A DNA stretch of 20,016 nucleotides from an uncultured Clostridia bacterium (GTDB lineage Bacteria > Bacillota > Clostridia > Oscillospirales > Butyricicoccaceae), in contig CANUCM010000046.1 in NCBI GenBank assembly GCA_947856675.1, positions 1 to 20,016 of the forward strand, written 5' to 3'. This document shows, piece by piece, positions 13,476 to 20,016 of the stretch. The translations under genes were made by a program, and so were the position numbers. The notes beneath the pieces were generated by a model. That model saw nothing but the letters and a program-made list of their open reading frames with translations, was not told the DNA's origin and made no database searches. How positions within the stretch are numbered: position 1 is the first letter of the stretch; each line of letters starts with the position of its first letter.

Positions 13476-15719
13476 ATGAAACTCAAACCCGCCGCACATT
13501 TCCGGGCAGCTTTCATTTTGCTGACCCTGCTCGCCATCGCCACTTCCATTGCCGTTTTATGGAACACGGTGCGACTGCAGGAAGAAATCGAAGATCGCAC
13601 GCTTCGCTACGTTTCCGATGTTTCCTCTCAGCTGACAACGGATATCCACAACCGCCTGTTAAAAATCACCTCCGACCTTGCTTCCATGTGCGACAGCATC
13701 CAGCAGCTTCAGCAATACGGCGAAAACGCGGTCTACAGCTTTCTGACGCACAAAGCCGAGCTGCACAACTTTACTTCCCTTGCCATCATCCGGCCCGACG
13801 GACAGGTTTTTGAAACGGGCCATGAGCTGACCGATCCCCTTTCCCTTTCCGGCGTGCAGGCTTCCCTGGCCGGCGAAAGCGGCGTGTCCTTTATCGGGGA
13901 GCAAAGCATTTTTTACACCATTCCCATATATGCCGACAGCCAAGTCGTCGCCGTTCTCGGCGGCGTGCGCAACAAGGCCAACATGCAGCAGCTGATCCGC
14001 TCTCAAAGCTTTTCCGGCAAGGGGCTGACATGCATCATCGACCAAAAAGGCAGCGTCGTTATTTCGCCGACCGATCTCGCCCCGTTTCTGCAGCTCGACA
14101 GCCTGTTTGTCAAAGACTCTGACAGCGAGCTGACACAGCATATTATCCAAATGGAAAAGGACATGCCGGCCGGCAAAAGCGGAACGTTCCGTTTTCGTGC
14201 CGTGGACGGCTCGGACCTGATTCTCTCCTACGACCCGCTGGGCAGCTACGGCTGGGTGCTGCTCACCCTTGTGCCCAGCAACGTCATTTCTCTGACCATT
14301 GACAATTACATCCATCAAACCTTTTTCATTGTGGGCGGCGTTGTCCTGCTCATGGTCTTTATCGTACTGGCGCTGTTTCTCCTGCAGCGCTCCTATTACC
14401 GCCAGATGGAAAAAGCAGCCTTCTGCGACCGGCTGACCGGCGGCATGAACAACGCCGCTTTTCAGCTGCACTGCGAACAGGCCCTTTTGAACGCGCAGCC
14501 CGGAAGCTGCTGTGCCGCGCTGCTCAACATCAAAAACTTCAAGCTGATCAACGAGCGCTTCACCAGCCAGCGCGGCGATCAGGTGCTGCAGTGCATCATG
14601 GAAATCATCAGCGAACGCACCCGCAGCTGCGGCTTTGCCGCCCGCGCCGATGCCGACAACTTTTTCCTCTTTCTTCACGAGGGCAGCCCCGACAACATCA
14701 ATGCGCTCATTGCCGACATTCAGGACCGCGCATGGCGCGCCGTCAAACACATCAACCCCGAAGACGGCGTCCCCTACCGTTTCGTGCTGCAGCCCGGCGT
14801 GTACATTATCGACGATCCCGGTCTGGAAATCACCGTCATCCAGGATCGCGCGAAAACCGCCTGCCGCAGCCGCCTTCCCTCGGAAGACGGCGTGTGCAAG
14901 TACTACGATGCCGCCATTACCCGCCGCCTTGCGCATGAGCAGGAGCTCAACGGCCTGTTTGAAACATCGCTTGAAAATCACGATTTTCAGGTCTACTTTC
15001 AGCCGAAAGTGTTTGTCAAAGACGGCTCTGTCGGCGGCGCCGAAGCGCTGGTGCGCTGGATTCACCCCCAGCGCGGCACCATTTACCCCTCAGACTTCAT
15101 TCCCCTGTTTGAAAACAACGGCAACATCTGCCGGCTTGACCTTTATATATTCGAAGAGGTGTGCCGCCTGCTCCGCCGCCGCCTGGACTGCGGCTTTTTC
15201 CCGCTCCCCGTGTCGGTCAACCTGTCCCGGCAGCATTTCCGGCGCAGCGACTGCCTGAAGCCCTTTGCCGACATCGCTCAGCGCTATGAAATCCCCCGCG
15301 GCCTTATCGAGCTTGAACTGACAGAGTCCATCCTCTTCGATGACCAGAGCATCGAACAGATGAAGCAGCACATCCGGGATATGCACAGCTTTGGCTTTTT
15401 GTGTTCGCTGGACGACTTCGGCTCCGGCTATTCTTCGCTTGGCCTTTTAATGGAGTTTGACGTGGACGTCATCAAGCTGGACCGCCGGTTCTTCACCGAT
15501 GTTTCGCGGGAAAAGACCCGCGAGGTCATACGCTCCGTCATTGAGCTTTCGCACACCATCGGCGCCGTGACCGTGGCCGAAGGCATCGAAACCATGGAGC
15601 AGCTCAACTTTATCCGCGAGGCCGGCTGCGACCTGGTGCAGGGATATATTTACGCAAAGCCCATGCCCGCGCCCATGTTTGAGCAGTGGCTCAACTCGCC
15701 CCCCTCGCCGCAGCAGTAA
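13476..15719 (+). CDS. Membrane Cache sensor with degenerate GGDEF and intact EAL domain
   Basis: A 747-residue signalling protein, predicted to break down cyclic-di-GMP. A membrane helix (about 11-29) leads to an extracellular Cache-like sensor (35-270) and a second helix (about 282-304). The GGDEF domain (315-480) is inactive by sequence: the signature reads DADNF (392-396), and the metal-binding DxDxFK is NIKNFK. The EAL domain (495-735) keeps its key residues: EAL (523-525), N582, ELTES (614-618), DDFG (646-649), K668, E702 and Q722. It is therefore expected to act as a phosphodiesterase, with the GGDEF part perhaps binding GTP as a regulator (inference). The ATG has GAGGA seven bases upstream. 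I find no convincing promoter in the 38 bases after the preceding terminator. Confidence 0.93.
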   Translation: MKLKPAAHFRAAFILLTLLAIATSIAVLWNTVRLQEEIEDRTLRYVSDVSSQLTTDIHNRLLKITSDLASMCDSIQQLQQYGENAVYSFLTHKAELHNFTSLAIIRPDGQVFETGHELTDPLSLSGVQASLAGESGVSFIGEQSIFYTIPIYADSQVVAVLGGVRNKANMQQLIRSQSFSGKGLTCIIDQKGSVVISPTDLAPFLQLDSLFVKDSDSELTQHIIQMEKDMPAGKSGTFRFRAVDGSDLILSYDPLGSYGWVLLTLVPSNVISLTIDNYIHQTFFIVGGVVLLMVFIVLALFLLQRSYYRQMEKAAFCDRLTGGMNNAAFQLHCEQALLNAQPGSCCAALLNIKNFKLINERFTSQRGDQVLQCIMEIISERTRSCGFAARADADNFFLFLHEGSPDNINALIADIQDRAWRAVKHINPEDGVPYRFVLQPGVYIIDDPGLEITVIQDRAKTACRSRLPSEDGVCKYYDAAITRRLAHEQELNGLFETSLENHDFQVYFQPKVFVKDGSVGGAEALVRWIHPQRGTIYPSDFIPLFENNGNICRLDLYIFEEVCRLLRRRLDCGFFPLPVSVNLSRQHFRRSDCLKPFADIAQRYEIPRGLIELELTESILFDDQSIEQMKQHIRDMHSFGFLCSLDDFGSGYSSLGLLMEFDVDVIKLDRRFFTDVSREKTREVIRSVIELSHTIGAVTVAEGIETMEQLNFIREAGCDLVQGYIYAKPMPAPMFEQWLNSPPSPQQ

Positions 15720-15728
15720 CCGGACAGC

Positions 15729-15761
15729 AAAAAAGGCAGAGGTTCCGCCCTCTGCCTTTTT
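15729..15761. terminator. Two-way intrinsic terminator, EAL gene / nitrilase gene
   Basis: GGCAGAGG, a six-base loop and CCTCTGCC form a perfect 8 bp stem, with AAAAAA on the left and TTTTT on the right, so it can end transcripts from both sides. The convergent stop codons are 10-13 bases away on each side. Confidence 0.9.
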
Positions 15762-15773
15762 CTTTTTGCCCTG

Positions 15774-16580
15774 TTACAGCCCGTACACCTGCGGCCTGCG
15801 CGCCGACAGCAGCGGAAGCTGCCGGCGCACGCCTGCAACCTCCTCCAAATCCAGATCCACCATCAGAACCTCGGGCCCCGTCCCCGCGCGCGCCAGCACC
15901 TTCCCCCACGGAGAACAGGCAATGGTATTTGCATAGGACACATACACCCCCGCTTCGTCGCGCGCCGGCGCTATGCCGGCGGTAAACAGCTGGTTGTCCA
16001 CCGCGCGCATCCGGAAGGTCAGCTCCCAATGCATCGGCCCGGTCGTCATGTTGAAGGCCGCGGGCACCAGCACCGCTTCGGCGCCTTTCAGAGCCATGGC
16101 CCGAAACAGCTCGGGAAACCGCACGTCAAAGCAGATGCACAGGCCAAACCTGTGGCCCTCTGCCTCAAACAGCGTCACTTCCGAGCCCGCCGTCAGCACC
16201 TCCGATTCGCAAAAATGCTGGCCGCCCTGCACATCAATGTCAAACAGGTGCACCTTTCGGTGGCGCGCAATCTCGCGCCCGTCCGGGCCGAACACAAAGC
16301 TCGTGTTGTACAGCTTTTCCCCGTCGCGTTCCGGAATGGAGCCCGCCACCAAAGTCAGCCCGAGCTCCGCCGCCGCGCGCGACATGGCCTGCCAGCTCTG
16401 CCCGCCGCGCGGCTCGGCATACTGCGGAAAACAGGCGTTGTCGTACGGGCACAAAAACATCTCCGGCAGAACCGCCATACGCGCCCCCTGCCCGGCCGCC
16501 TGCTCCGTCAGCTGCAGCGCGGTGCGCACATTGTGCTGCTTGTCGGCACACACCGGCATTTGTATCAGCGCGATTTTCAT
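15774..16580 (-). CDS. Carbon-nitrogen hydrolase, Nit/omega-amidase type
   Basis: A 268-residue nitrilase-superfamily amidase. The catalytic triad is complete: Glu40 (VLPEMF), Lys109 (RHRKVHLFD) and Cys150 (LCICFDVRFPE). The blocks KLYNTSFVFGPDG and the CFDVRFPELFRAMALKGAE region place it in the Nit1/Nit2-like branch. Members of that branch hydrolyse omega-amides such as alpha-ketoglutaramate or deaminated metabolites, a metabolite-repair role, but the exact substrate cannot be told from sequence. It is cytosolic, with no signal peptide. The ATG has GGAGG six bases upstream. It is divergent from spoIIID, with 85 bases between starts, and convergent with the EAL gene. A weak -10 (TATGAT on the minus strand, 16603-16608) overlaps the spoIIID promoter's -35. 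Confidence 0.93.
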   Translation of the reverse strand: MKIALIQMPVCADKQHNVRTALQLTEQAAGQGARMAVLPEMFLCPYDNACFPQYAEPRGGQSWQAMSRAAAELGLTLVAGSIPERDGEKLYNTSFVFGPDGREIARHRKVHLFDIDVQGGQHFCESEVLTAGSEVTLFEAEGHRFGLCICFDVRFPELFRAMALKGAEAVLVPAAFNMTTGPMHWELTFRMRAVDNQLFTAGIAPARDEAGVYVSYANTIACSPWGKVLARAGTGPEVLMVDLDLEEVAGVRRQLPLLSARRPQVYGL

Positions 16581-16603
16581 TGCCTTCCTCCCTTAAAAAA
16601 CAA

Positions 16604-16632
16604 TCATATCCCCCCGCCTTTTGCCATATAAA
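16604..16632 (+). promoter_or_regulatory. Sigma-E-type promoter of spoIIID
   Basis: TCATATC (16604-16610) matches six of seven positions of the Bacillus sigma-E -35 consensus (KMATATT). After 14 bases comes CATATAAA (16625-16632), close to the CATACAnT -10. The spacing is in the normal 12-15 base range. Start near 16640 leaves a short leader with GGGAGGG. spoIIID is a known sigma-E target in Bacillus, so site and gene agree. Confidence 0.72.
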
Positions 16633-16665
16633 TTATCAGAGAACAGGGCAGGGAGGGTTTTTCGT

Positions 16666-16914
16666 TTGAAAAGCGACGCTTACGCGCGATGTGTGGACAT
16701 CGCCGCATACATCACCGAAACCGGCGCAACCGTGCGCCAGGCCGCAAAAAAATTTGGAGTTTCCAAAAGCACTGTCCATAAGGATGTAACCGAGCGTCTT
16801 TACAGCGTAAACCGTCCGCTGTATGAGCAGACCCAGCGCGTGCTGGCCCAGAACAAAAGCGAACGGCACCTGCGCGGCGGCGCCGCCACCCGCAGAAAAT
16901 ACCGCGGCGCCTGA
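16666..16914 (+). CDS. spoIIID: Sporulation transcription regulator SpoIIID
   Basis: SpoIIID is the small DNA-binding regulator that acts in the mother cell between sigma-E and sigma-K, both activating and repressing. The 82-residue product has the family core: AAYITETGATVRQAAKKFGVSKSTVHKD (helix-turn-helix at about 22-43), then the C-terminal basic block SERHLRGGAATRRKY, which in SpoIIID contributes a second DNA contact. The start is TTG at 16666, because GGGAGGG sits eight bases upstream and because upstream starts in the same frame would fall in the promoter. It is a single-gene unit with sigma-E-like promoter and terminator, and its last codons form part of that terminator. Confidence 0.95.
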   Translation: MKSDAYARCVDIAAYITETGATVRQAAKKFGVSKSTVHKDVTERLYSVNRPLYEQTQRVLAQNKSERHLRGGAATRRKYRGA

Positions 16915-16939
16915 CAGTGCGCCGCGGTATTCTGTTTTT
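16898..16939. terminator. Two-way terminator between spoIIID and ybaK-like gene
   Basis: AATACCGCGGCGC, an eight-base loop and GCGCCGCGGTATT form a perfect 13 bp stem. TTTTT follows three bases later on the plus strand, and a TTTT run is on the minus strand. The left arm overlaps the last codons of spoIIID and the loop holds its stop; the plus-strand T run touches the stop of the convergent gene. Confidence 0.9.
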
Positions 16940-17423
16940 ACGCCTCTTCCGGCCGCACCGTCAAATCGCAGAGCTTCGCACCGGTCACCCGCTGCAGCTC
17001 CCCGGGCGGCAGCTCCGCCTGCGCCCCGATTTTTCCGGCGCTGACCGCAATGCTTTGCTGCGCGCCCGCGCTGCTGTCCAGCCACACGGGAAAGCGCTTT
17101 TTCATGCCGATGGGAGAGCAGCCTCCGTGCACATACCCCGTCACCGGCAAAAGCTCGCTCTGACGCAGCATCTGCACCGACTTGACGCCCGCCGCGCGGG
17201 CCGCTTTTTTCAGATCCAGCTCTCTGTCCGCGGGGATGACAAAGACGAGCACCTCCCCGCTGCCTGCCCGCGTCACCAGCGTTTTAAACACCGACTGCGG
17301 CGCAAGCCCGGTCTTTCCCGCGACGCTCACCCCGTCGATTTTCCCGTCGGATGCATCATAATAATGCGCGGTATATGCCACCTTTGCCCGGTCAAGCTGC
17401 CGCATGACATTGGTTTTTTCCAT
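16938..17423 (-). CDS. ybaK: Cys-tRNA(Pro)/Cys-tRNA deacylase, YbaK/EbsC family
   Basis: A 161-residue trans-editing protein of the YbaK type. Such enzymes remove Cys wrongly attached to tRNA(Pro), working beside prolyl-tRNA synthetase. Family features are GLAPQSVFKTLV (39-50, with the conserved Lys47), VIPADRELDLKKAARAAG (63-79) and GGCSPIGMKKRFPV (100-113). The cysteine-selectivity residue cannot be judged by eye, so a related deacylase (ProXp-like) is possible. The ATG at 17423 has AAGGAG seven bases upstream; that ribosome site directly follows the T run of the upstream gene's terminator. It may therefore be read by leakage from the amidohydrolase transcript or from a promoter I cannot identify. 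Confidence 0.93.
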   Translation of the reverse strand: MEKTNVMRQLDRAKVAYTAHYYDASDGKIDGVSVAGKTGLAPQSVFKTLVTRAGSGEVLVFVIPADRELDLKKAARAAGVKSVQMLRQSELLPVTGYVHGGCSPIGMKKRFPVWLDSSAGAQQSIAVSAGKIGAQAELPPGELQRVTGAKLCDLTVRPEEA

Positions 17424-17436
17424 GTGTCTTCTCCTT

Positions 17437-17470
17437 AAAAAGGCGAACGGAGTGTTCCGTTCGCCTTTTT
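17437..17470 (-). terminator. Intrinsic terminator of the amidohydrolase gene
   Basis: Minus-strand AAGGCGAACGGA, a four-base loop and TCCGTTCGCCTT form a long perfect stem (15 bp with flanking A/T pairs) ending in TTTTT. It is six bases after the stop at 17476 and 14 bases before the ybaK-like start, with the ybaK ribosome site starting right after the T run. Confidence 0.92.
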
Positions 17471-17475
17471 TGCTG

Positions 17476-19077
17476 TTATTTCTGATGGTGCAGTACAACT
17501 TTGCCGGGCGTCGCTCCCGTCAGCTGCTTGTCGTGGTACACAACCTGCCCTCCGACAATGACATATTCAATGCCGTCGGCCAGCCGGCTCGACTCAAGGA
17601 AGTCTGCCGTGTCGCGTATCGTATCATAGTTGAACAGCACAAGATCGGCGTCCATGCCGTCGGCGATCACGCCTTTGCCGTCGATCATCTCAAGCTGCGC
17701 AGGAAGCTGAGTCATTTTGTGAATCATTTCTTCCAGTGTAAACAGCTTCTGCTCTTTGACAAAATAATTGATGGCGCGGGGCATCGTGCCGTATGCTCTG
17801 GGATGCGCGCGCTCTTTTTCCGACTTGACAATGCCGTCGGTGCCGGGGACCACGCTCGGATCGCGGATGATGTTGAACACATCCTGCTCATCCATGCAGA
17901 AGTAAATGGCCGACGCCACGCCCTTGTTGCGGATCATCAGGTCAAAGAACACGTCAAAGTCATCCATATTGTGCTTGCGGGCCGCCTCTCCGATGGTCAT
18001 GCCCTCGTATTCCGGCGTTTCGGCGCAGCGGGATACAAAAACGCCGTCAAAGCCGCCGCAGTTGAGGTACTGATTTTCAAAGCCGGTGGCCGGATCCATC
18101 ATTTCACGCTTGATCTGCTCGCGCATGGCGGGGTCCTTGAGCATTTCCACCATGCCAGGAATGCCCTTGGTAAAGTACTTGGGCGGGATGCACACGTTCA
18201 GGTGCGTCATCGACGCCGTGTACGGATACTGGTCGGCCGAAACGCGGATGCCTTCCTGCTGCGCCTTGTGAATCGCTTCCAGCACCTGCTTCGACATACC
18301 CCAGTTCTTCTTTCCGCACACCTTGAGGTGGGAGATGTGCACCCGGCAGCCGCTGCGGCGTCCCACTTCGATGGCCTCGGCCAGCGACTTGAGCACTTCG
18401 TCGCCCTCATTGCGCATGTGCGTGGTATAAAGGCCGTCGTACTCGGCAACCACCTTGCACAGCTCGGCAAACTCGTCGACGTCGGCATAGACGCTCGGAA
18501 TGTAAATCAGACCGCTCGAAAGGCCGATGGCGCCGTGCTCCATTGCTTCGCGCATCATGCTCTTCATGTGATCAAGCTCCTGCGGGGTCGGCTTGCGGTT
18601 TTCAAACCCCATGGCCGCAATGCGCAGCGAAACATGGCCCACGTTAAACTTGACGTTTTCGGGCAGCTTCAGGGTGTTGACATACTTCAGGTAATTTTCA
18701 AAGCTCGTAAAGGTTTCCATTTCTTTCGGGAAACTGTCGGTAAAAATAGACATGCCATCCTGCATGAGCTTCATGTTCTGCGGGTTGACCGGGAACATGG
18801 AAAAGCCGCACTGCCCGGTCACATGGGTGGTGATGCCCTGCGACAGCTTGGAGACCGAGTTGAACTTTTTGCCCAGCGGGACGTCGCCGTGGGAGTGGGG
18901 ATCGATAAAGCCCGGCGCAAGGCACAACCCCGCCGCGTCAATCACCTGCTGCGCAGGCTCCGCACAGTCTGCGGGCAGCACTTTGAGCTTCCCGTTTTCG
19001 CAGGCCACCGCCGCTTCAAACGCGGGTTTCCCCGTGCCGTCTATCACCCTGGCATTCTTTATCATCAATTCATACAT
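17476..19077 (-). CDS. N-acyl-D-amino-acid deacylase-type amidohydrolase
   Basis: A 533-residue zinc amidohydrolase of the D-aminoacylase (N-acyl-D-amino-acid deacylase) branch. It releases D-amino acids from N-acylated forms; the exact substrate (D-Glu, D-Asp, neutral D-residues or another ring/amide) cannot be told. Metal and catalytic residues line up: HxH at 61-63 (IDPHSHGD), Cys90 (VTGQCG), His220 (TTHMRNEG), His250 (VHISHLK) and Asp414 (VVPGTDG). N- and C-terminal beta segments (KNARVIDGTG, and DADLVLFNYDTI...VVYHDKQLTG) close the barrel. Thirteen upstream codons in frame are left out: the ATG at 19077 has AAGGAGG eight bases upstream. It follows a DUF819 membrane protein on the same strand, which could supply substrate (inference), but has a candidate promoter of its own. 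Confidence 0.93.
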   Translation of the reverse strand: MYELMIKNARVIDGTGKPAFEAAVACENGKLKVLPADCAEPAQQVIDAAGLCLAPGFIDPHSHGDVPLGKKFNSVSKLSQGITTHVTGQCGFSMFPVNPQNMKLMQDGMSIFTDSFPKEMETFTSFENYLKYVNTLKLPENVKFNVGHVSLRIAAMGFENRKPTPQELDHMKSMMREAMEHGAIGLSSGLIYIPSVYADVDEFAELCKVVAEYDGLYTTHMRNEGDEVLKSLAEAIEVGRRSGCRVHISHLKVCGKKNWGMSKQVLEAIHKAQQEGIRVSADQYPYTASMTHLNVCIPPKYFTKGIPGMVEMLKDPAMREQIKREMMDPATGFENQYLNCGGFDGVFVSRCAETPEYEGMTIGEAARKHNMDDFDVFFDLMIRNKGVASAIYFCMDEQDVFNIIRDPSVVPGTDGIVKSEKERAHPRAYGTMPRAINYFVKEQKLFTLEEMIHKMTQLPAQLEMIDGKGVIADGMDADLVLFNYDTIRDTADFLESSRLADGIEYVIVGGQVVYHDKQLTGATPGKVVLHHQK

Positions 19078-19116
19078 AGTGCTTTCCTCCTTTTCTGCAA
19101 TGCCATGGAAACGCAC

Positions 19117-19158
19117 GGCCCTCCGCCTTTCGGCTGGCCGCCAAAAAAACGGAGGGCC
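19117..19158 (-). repeat. Inverted repeat in the amidohydrolase leader
   Basis: GGCCCTCCG (19117-19125) and CGGAGGGCC (19150-19158) are perfect 9 bp arms with 24 bases between, including a smaller CGGC/GCCG pairing. No T run follows on the minus strand, so it is a poor terminator for the DUF819 gene. It would lie at the very 5' end of the mRNA predicted from the promoter at 19167-19195. Confidence 0.6.
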
Positions 19159-19166
19159 TTTGCTCT

Positions 19167-19195
19167 ATTGTATCAGGACGTTGCGCTAAAATCAA
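19167..19195 (-). promoter_or_regulatory. Candidate sigma-A-type promoter of the amidohydrolase
   Basis: Minus-strand TTGATT (-35, 19190-19195), a 17-base spacer and TACAAT (-10, 19167-19172). The -35 overlaps the stop codon of the DUF819 gene. The predicted start near 19160 leaves an 80-base leader beginning with the inverted repeat at 19117-19158. Confidence 0.6.
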
Positions 19196-20016
19196 CCGAA
19201 CAGGTTGCCCGACAGAATGCCCACATAATTTCCGATAGAGTAGCCCCACAGGCCAACCAGGATGCCGGGGACGATCAAGGCGTTCCAGCCCTTGTTGATG
19301 GAGAAAGCCGCAGCCGTTGTGGGGCCGCCGATGGTGGCGCACGACGCGTTGCACAGGTCTTCCCAGTTCCACTTAAACAGCTTGCCGAAGCCGAACAGGA
19401 AGCCCAGGTTGCCCACGGTGACAAACACAATGGAGCACAGAATGATGACGCCCACCTTCAAAAGCTCCATAAGATCTGCCGCACCGCCGATGGTCACAAA
19501 GTACATCATGATCATGAAGGTGCCCATTTCCTCGGCGCCCGCGAGTTTGCGGAAGAACTTCGGGAACAACGTGACAAGGATAATGGTAATGGTGCAAATC
19601 AAAAGGTAAATCGAGCCAAACAGCTGATCCAGAATGGTCGGCAAACCCAGCGTTTTAACCCAGTTTGCAATCAAATCGCCGATGCCGCAAATGGCAAAAG
19701 TAGTGGCCAGGCTCATCGCCATGGACAAAAGGGATACGTTCTTGGGTTTCCAGTACTGCTCGGAGACCGAACCGGCGTTTTTGTCGACAGACGCTTCAAA
19801 CGCATCGACATGCGGATGCGGGAAGGTTTTGCGCACCCACTTGCTGTCGGTCGCAGCGCCCAGGCCCAGCATGAGGAATGCAACCAGAAGGTTGGCCGCC
19901 ACGGCCACAGCGCTGATATACGCCTGATCCAGTCCGAAAGCATTTCCGCAGGCCACAAGGTTGACAGTGCCGCCGACATGGGCGCCGACTTCCATCGCCA
20001 CAATGCCGCCGATATT
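19192..20016 (-). CDS. DUF819 family membrane protein (5' end outside the window)
   Basis: The C-terminal 274 residues of a polytopic membrane protein; the frame is open to the window edge (first visible residues NIGGIVAMEVGAHVGG), so the start is not seen. DUF819 (YjcL-like) proteins are usually near 380-400 residues, so roughly a quarter to a third is missing. Family blocks are the early GAHVGGTVNLVA and the late ATIGGPTTAAAFSINKGW and PGILVGLWGYSIGNYVGI, with about seven hydrophobic helices and a hydrophilic loop near visible residues 60-95. The family resembles a two-repeat secondary transporter, but the substrate is unknown. Being immediately upstream of a D-aminoacylase-type enzyme, it may import that enzyme's substrate or move its product (inference). 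Confidence 0.9.
   Translation of the reverse strand, partial: NIGGIVAMEVGAHVGGTVNLVACGNAFGLDQAYISAVAVAANLLVAFLMLGLGAATDSKWVRKTFPHPHVDAFEASVDKNAGSVSEQYWKPKNVSLLSMAMSLATTFAICGIGDLIANWVKTLGLPTILDQLFGSIYLLICTITIILVTLFPKFFRKLAGAEEMGTFMIMMYFVTIGGAADLMELLKVGVIILCSIVFVTVGNLGFLFGFGKLFKWNWEDLCNASCATIGGPTTAAAFSINKGWNALIVPGILVGLWGYSIGNYVGILSGNLFG

Noticed and set aside
13659..15065. 468-codon open frame antisense to the GGDEF/EAL gene
   Set aside because: The plus-strand frame has recognisable domains and catalytic motifs throughout; the antisense product matches nothing I know and has no convincing ribosome site.
16621..16665. Longer spoIIID starting at 16621
   Set aside because: That segment covers the -10 region and leader; SpoIIID proteins start near the TTG at 16666, which has a good ribosome site.
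1..20016. Mobile elements, CRISPR arrays, tRNA or rRNA genes, prophage or defence systems
   Set aside because: No transposase, integrase, phage or Cas-like protein, no spaced direct repeats, and no tRNA-like or rRNA-like segment was recognised in the short gaps.

Overview
The window looks like core chromosome of an endospore-forming, GC-rich low-motility-type Firmicute, most likely a clostridial (Oscillospiraceae/Ruminococcaceae-like) gut anaerobe. The reasons are the spore genes spoIIID, yqfC, yqfD and ylbJ, the Firmicutes gene order phoH-ybeY-era-yqzL-recO, strong AGGAGG-type ribosome sites, several GTG/TTG starts, and a Firmicutes-type HPr with Ser46. The genus is inference. I see no rRNA, tRNA, CRISPR array, insertion sequence, prophage or defence island, and no gene-free stretch longer than about 115 bases.

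Layout. (1) 23-3391, minus strand: uvrC-rsmD-coaD and a coiled-coil protein, tightly packed, downstream of an HPr-family gene (3458-3721) that has its own good promoter and a terminator just before uvrC. (2) 3810-9237, minus: ybeY-era-yqzL-recO-mutS2 with 1-4 base overlaps at most junctions, then a DUF554 membrane protein. A clean promoter lies at 9283-9311. These are ribosome maturation, ribosome assembly GTPase, recombination and MutS2/Smr functions. yqzL (36 codons) is a small gene that is easily missed. (3) 9369-11902, minus: yqfC-yqfD-phoH, ended by an intrinsic terminator. (4) 11981-15719, plus: ylbJ, divergent from yqfC; a small Cys-rich protein whose promoter overlaps the ylbJ stop codon; and a two-membrane-segment Cache/degenerate-GGDEF/EAL protein. 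(5) 15774-17423: a nitrilase-family amidase (minus), spoIIID (plus) with a sigma-E-like promoter, and a YbaK-type deacylase (minus), separated by strong two-way terminators. (6) 17476-20016, minus: an N-acyl-D-amino-acid deacylase-type amidohydrolase downstream of a DUF819 membrane protein that runs off the window edge.

How the parts fit. Most genes are housekeeping (DNA repair, translation quality control, CoA synthesis). A spore-development set is interleaved with them: yqfC/yqfD and ylbJ share a 78-base divergent control region, and spoIIID carries a recognisable sigma-E promoter. The observations most worth checking are an HPr-like protein with Tyr instead of the catalytic His15 but with Ser46 kept (a Crh-like pattern), the terminator set between it and uvrC, a RecO that lacks the usual Cys4 zinc finger, an EAL protein with a dead GGDEF site, and a hairpin predicted at the 5' end of the amidohydrolase mRNA. 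I did not find a clearly new multi-gene system in this window.
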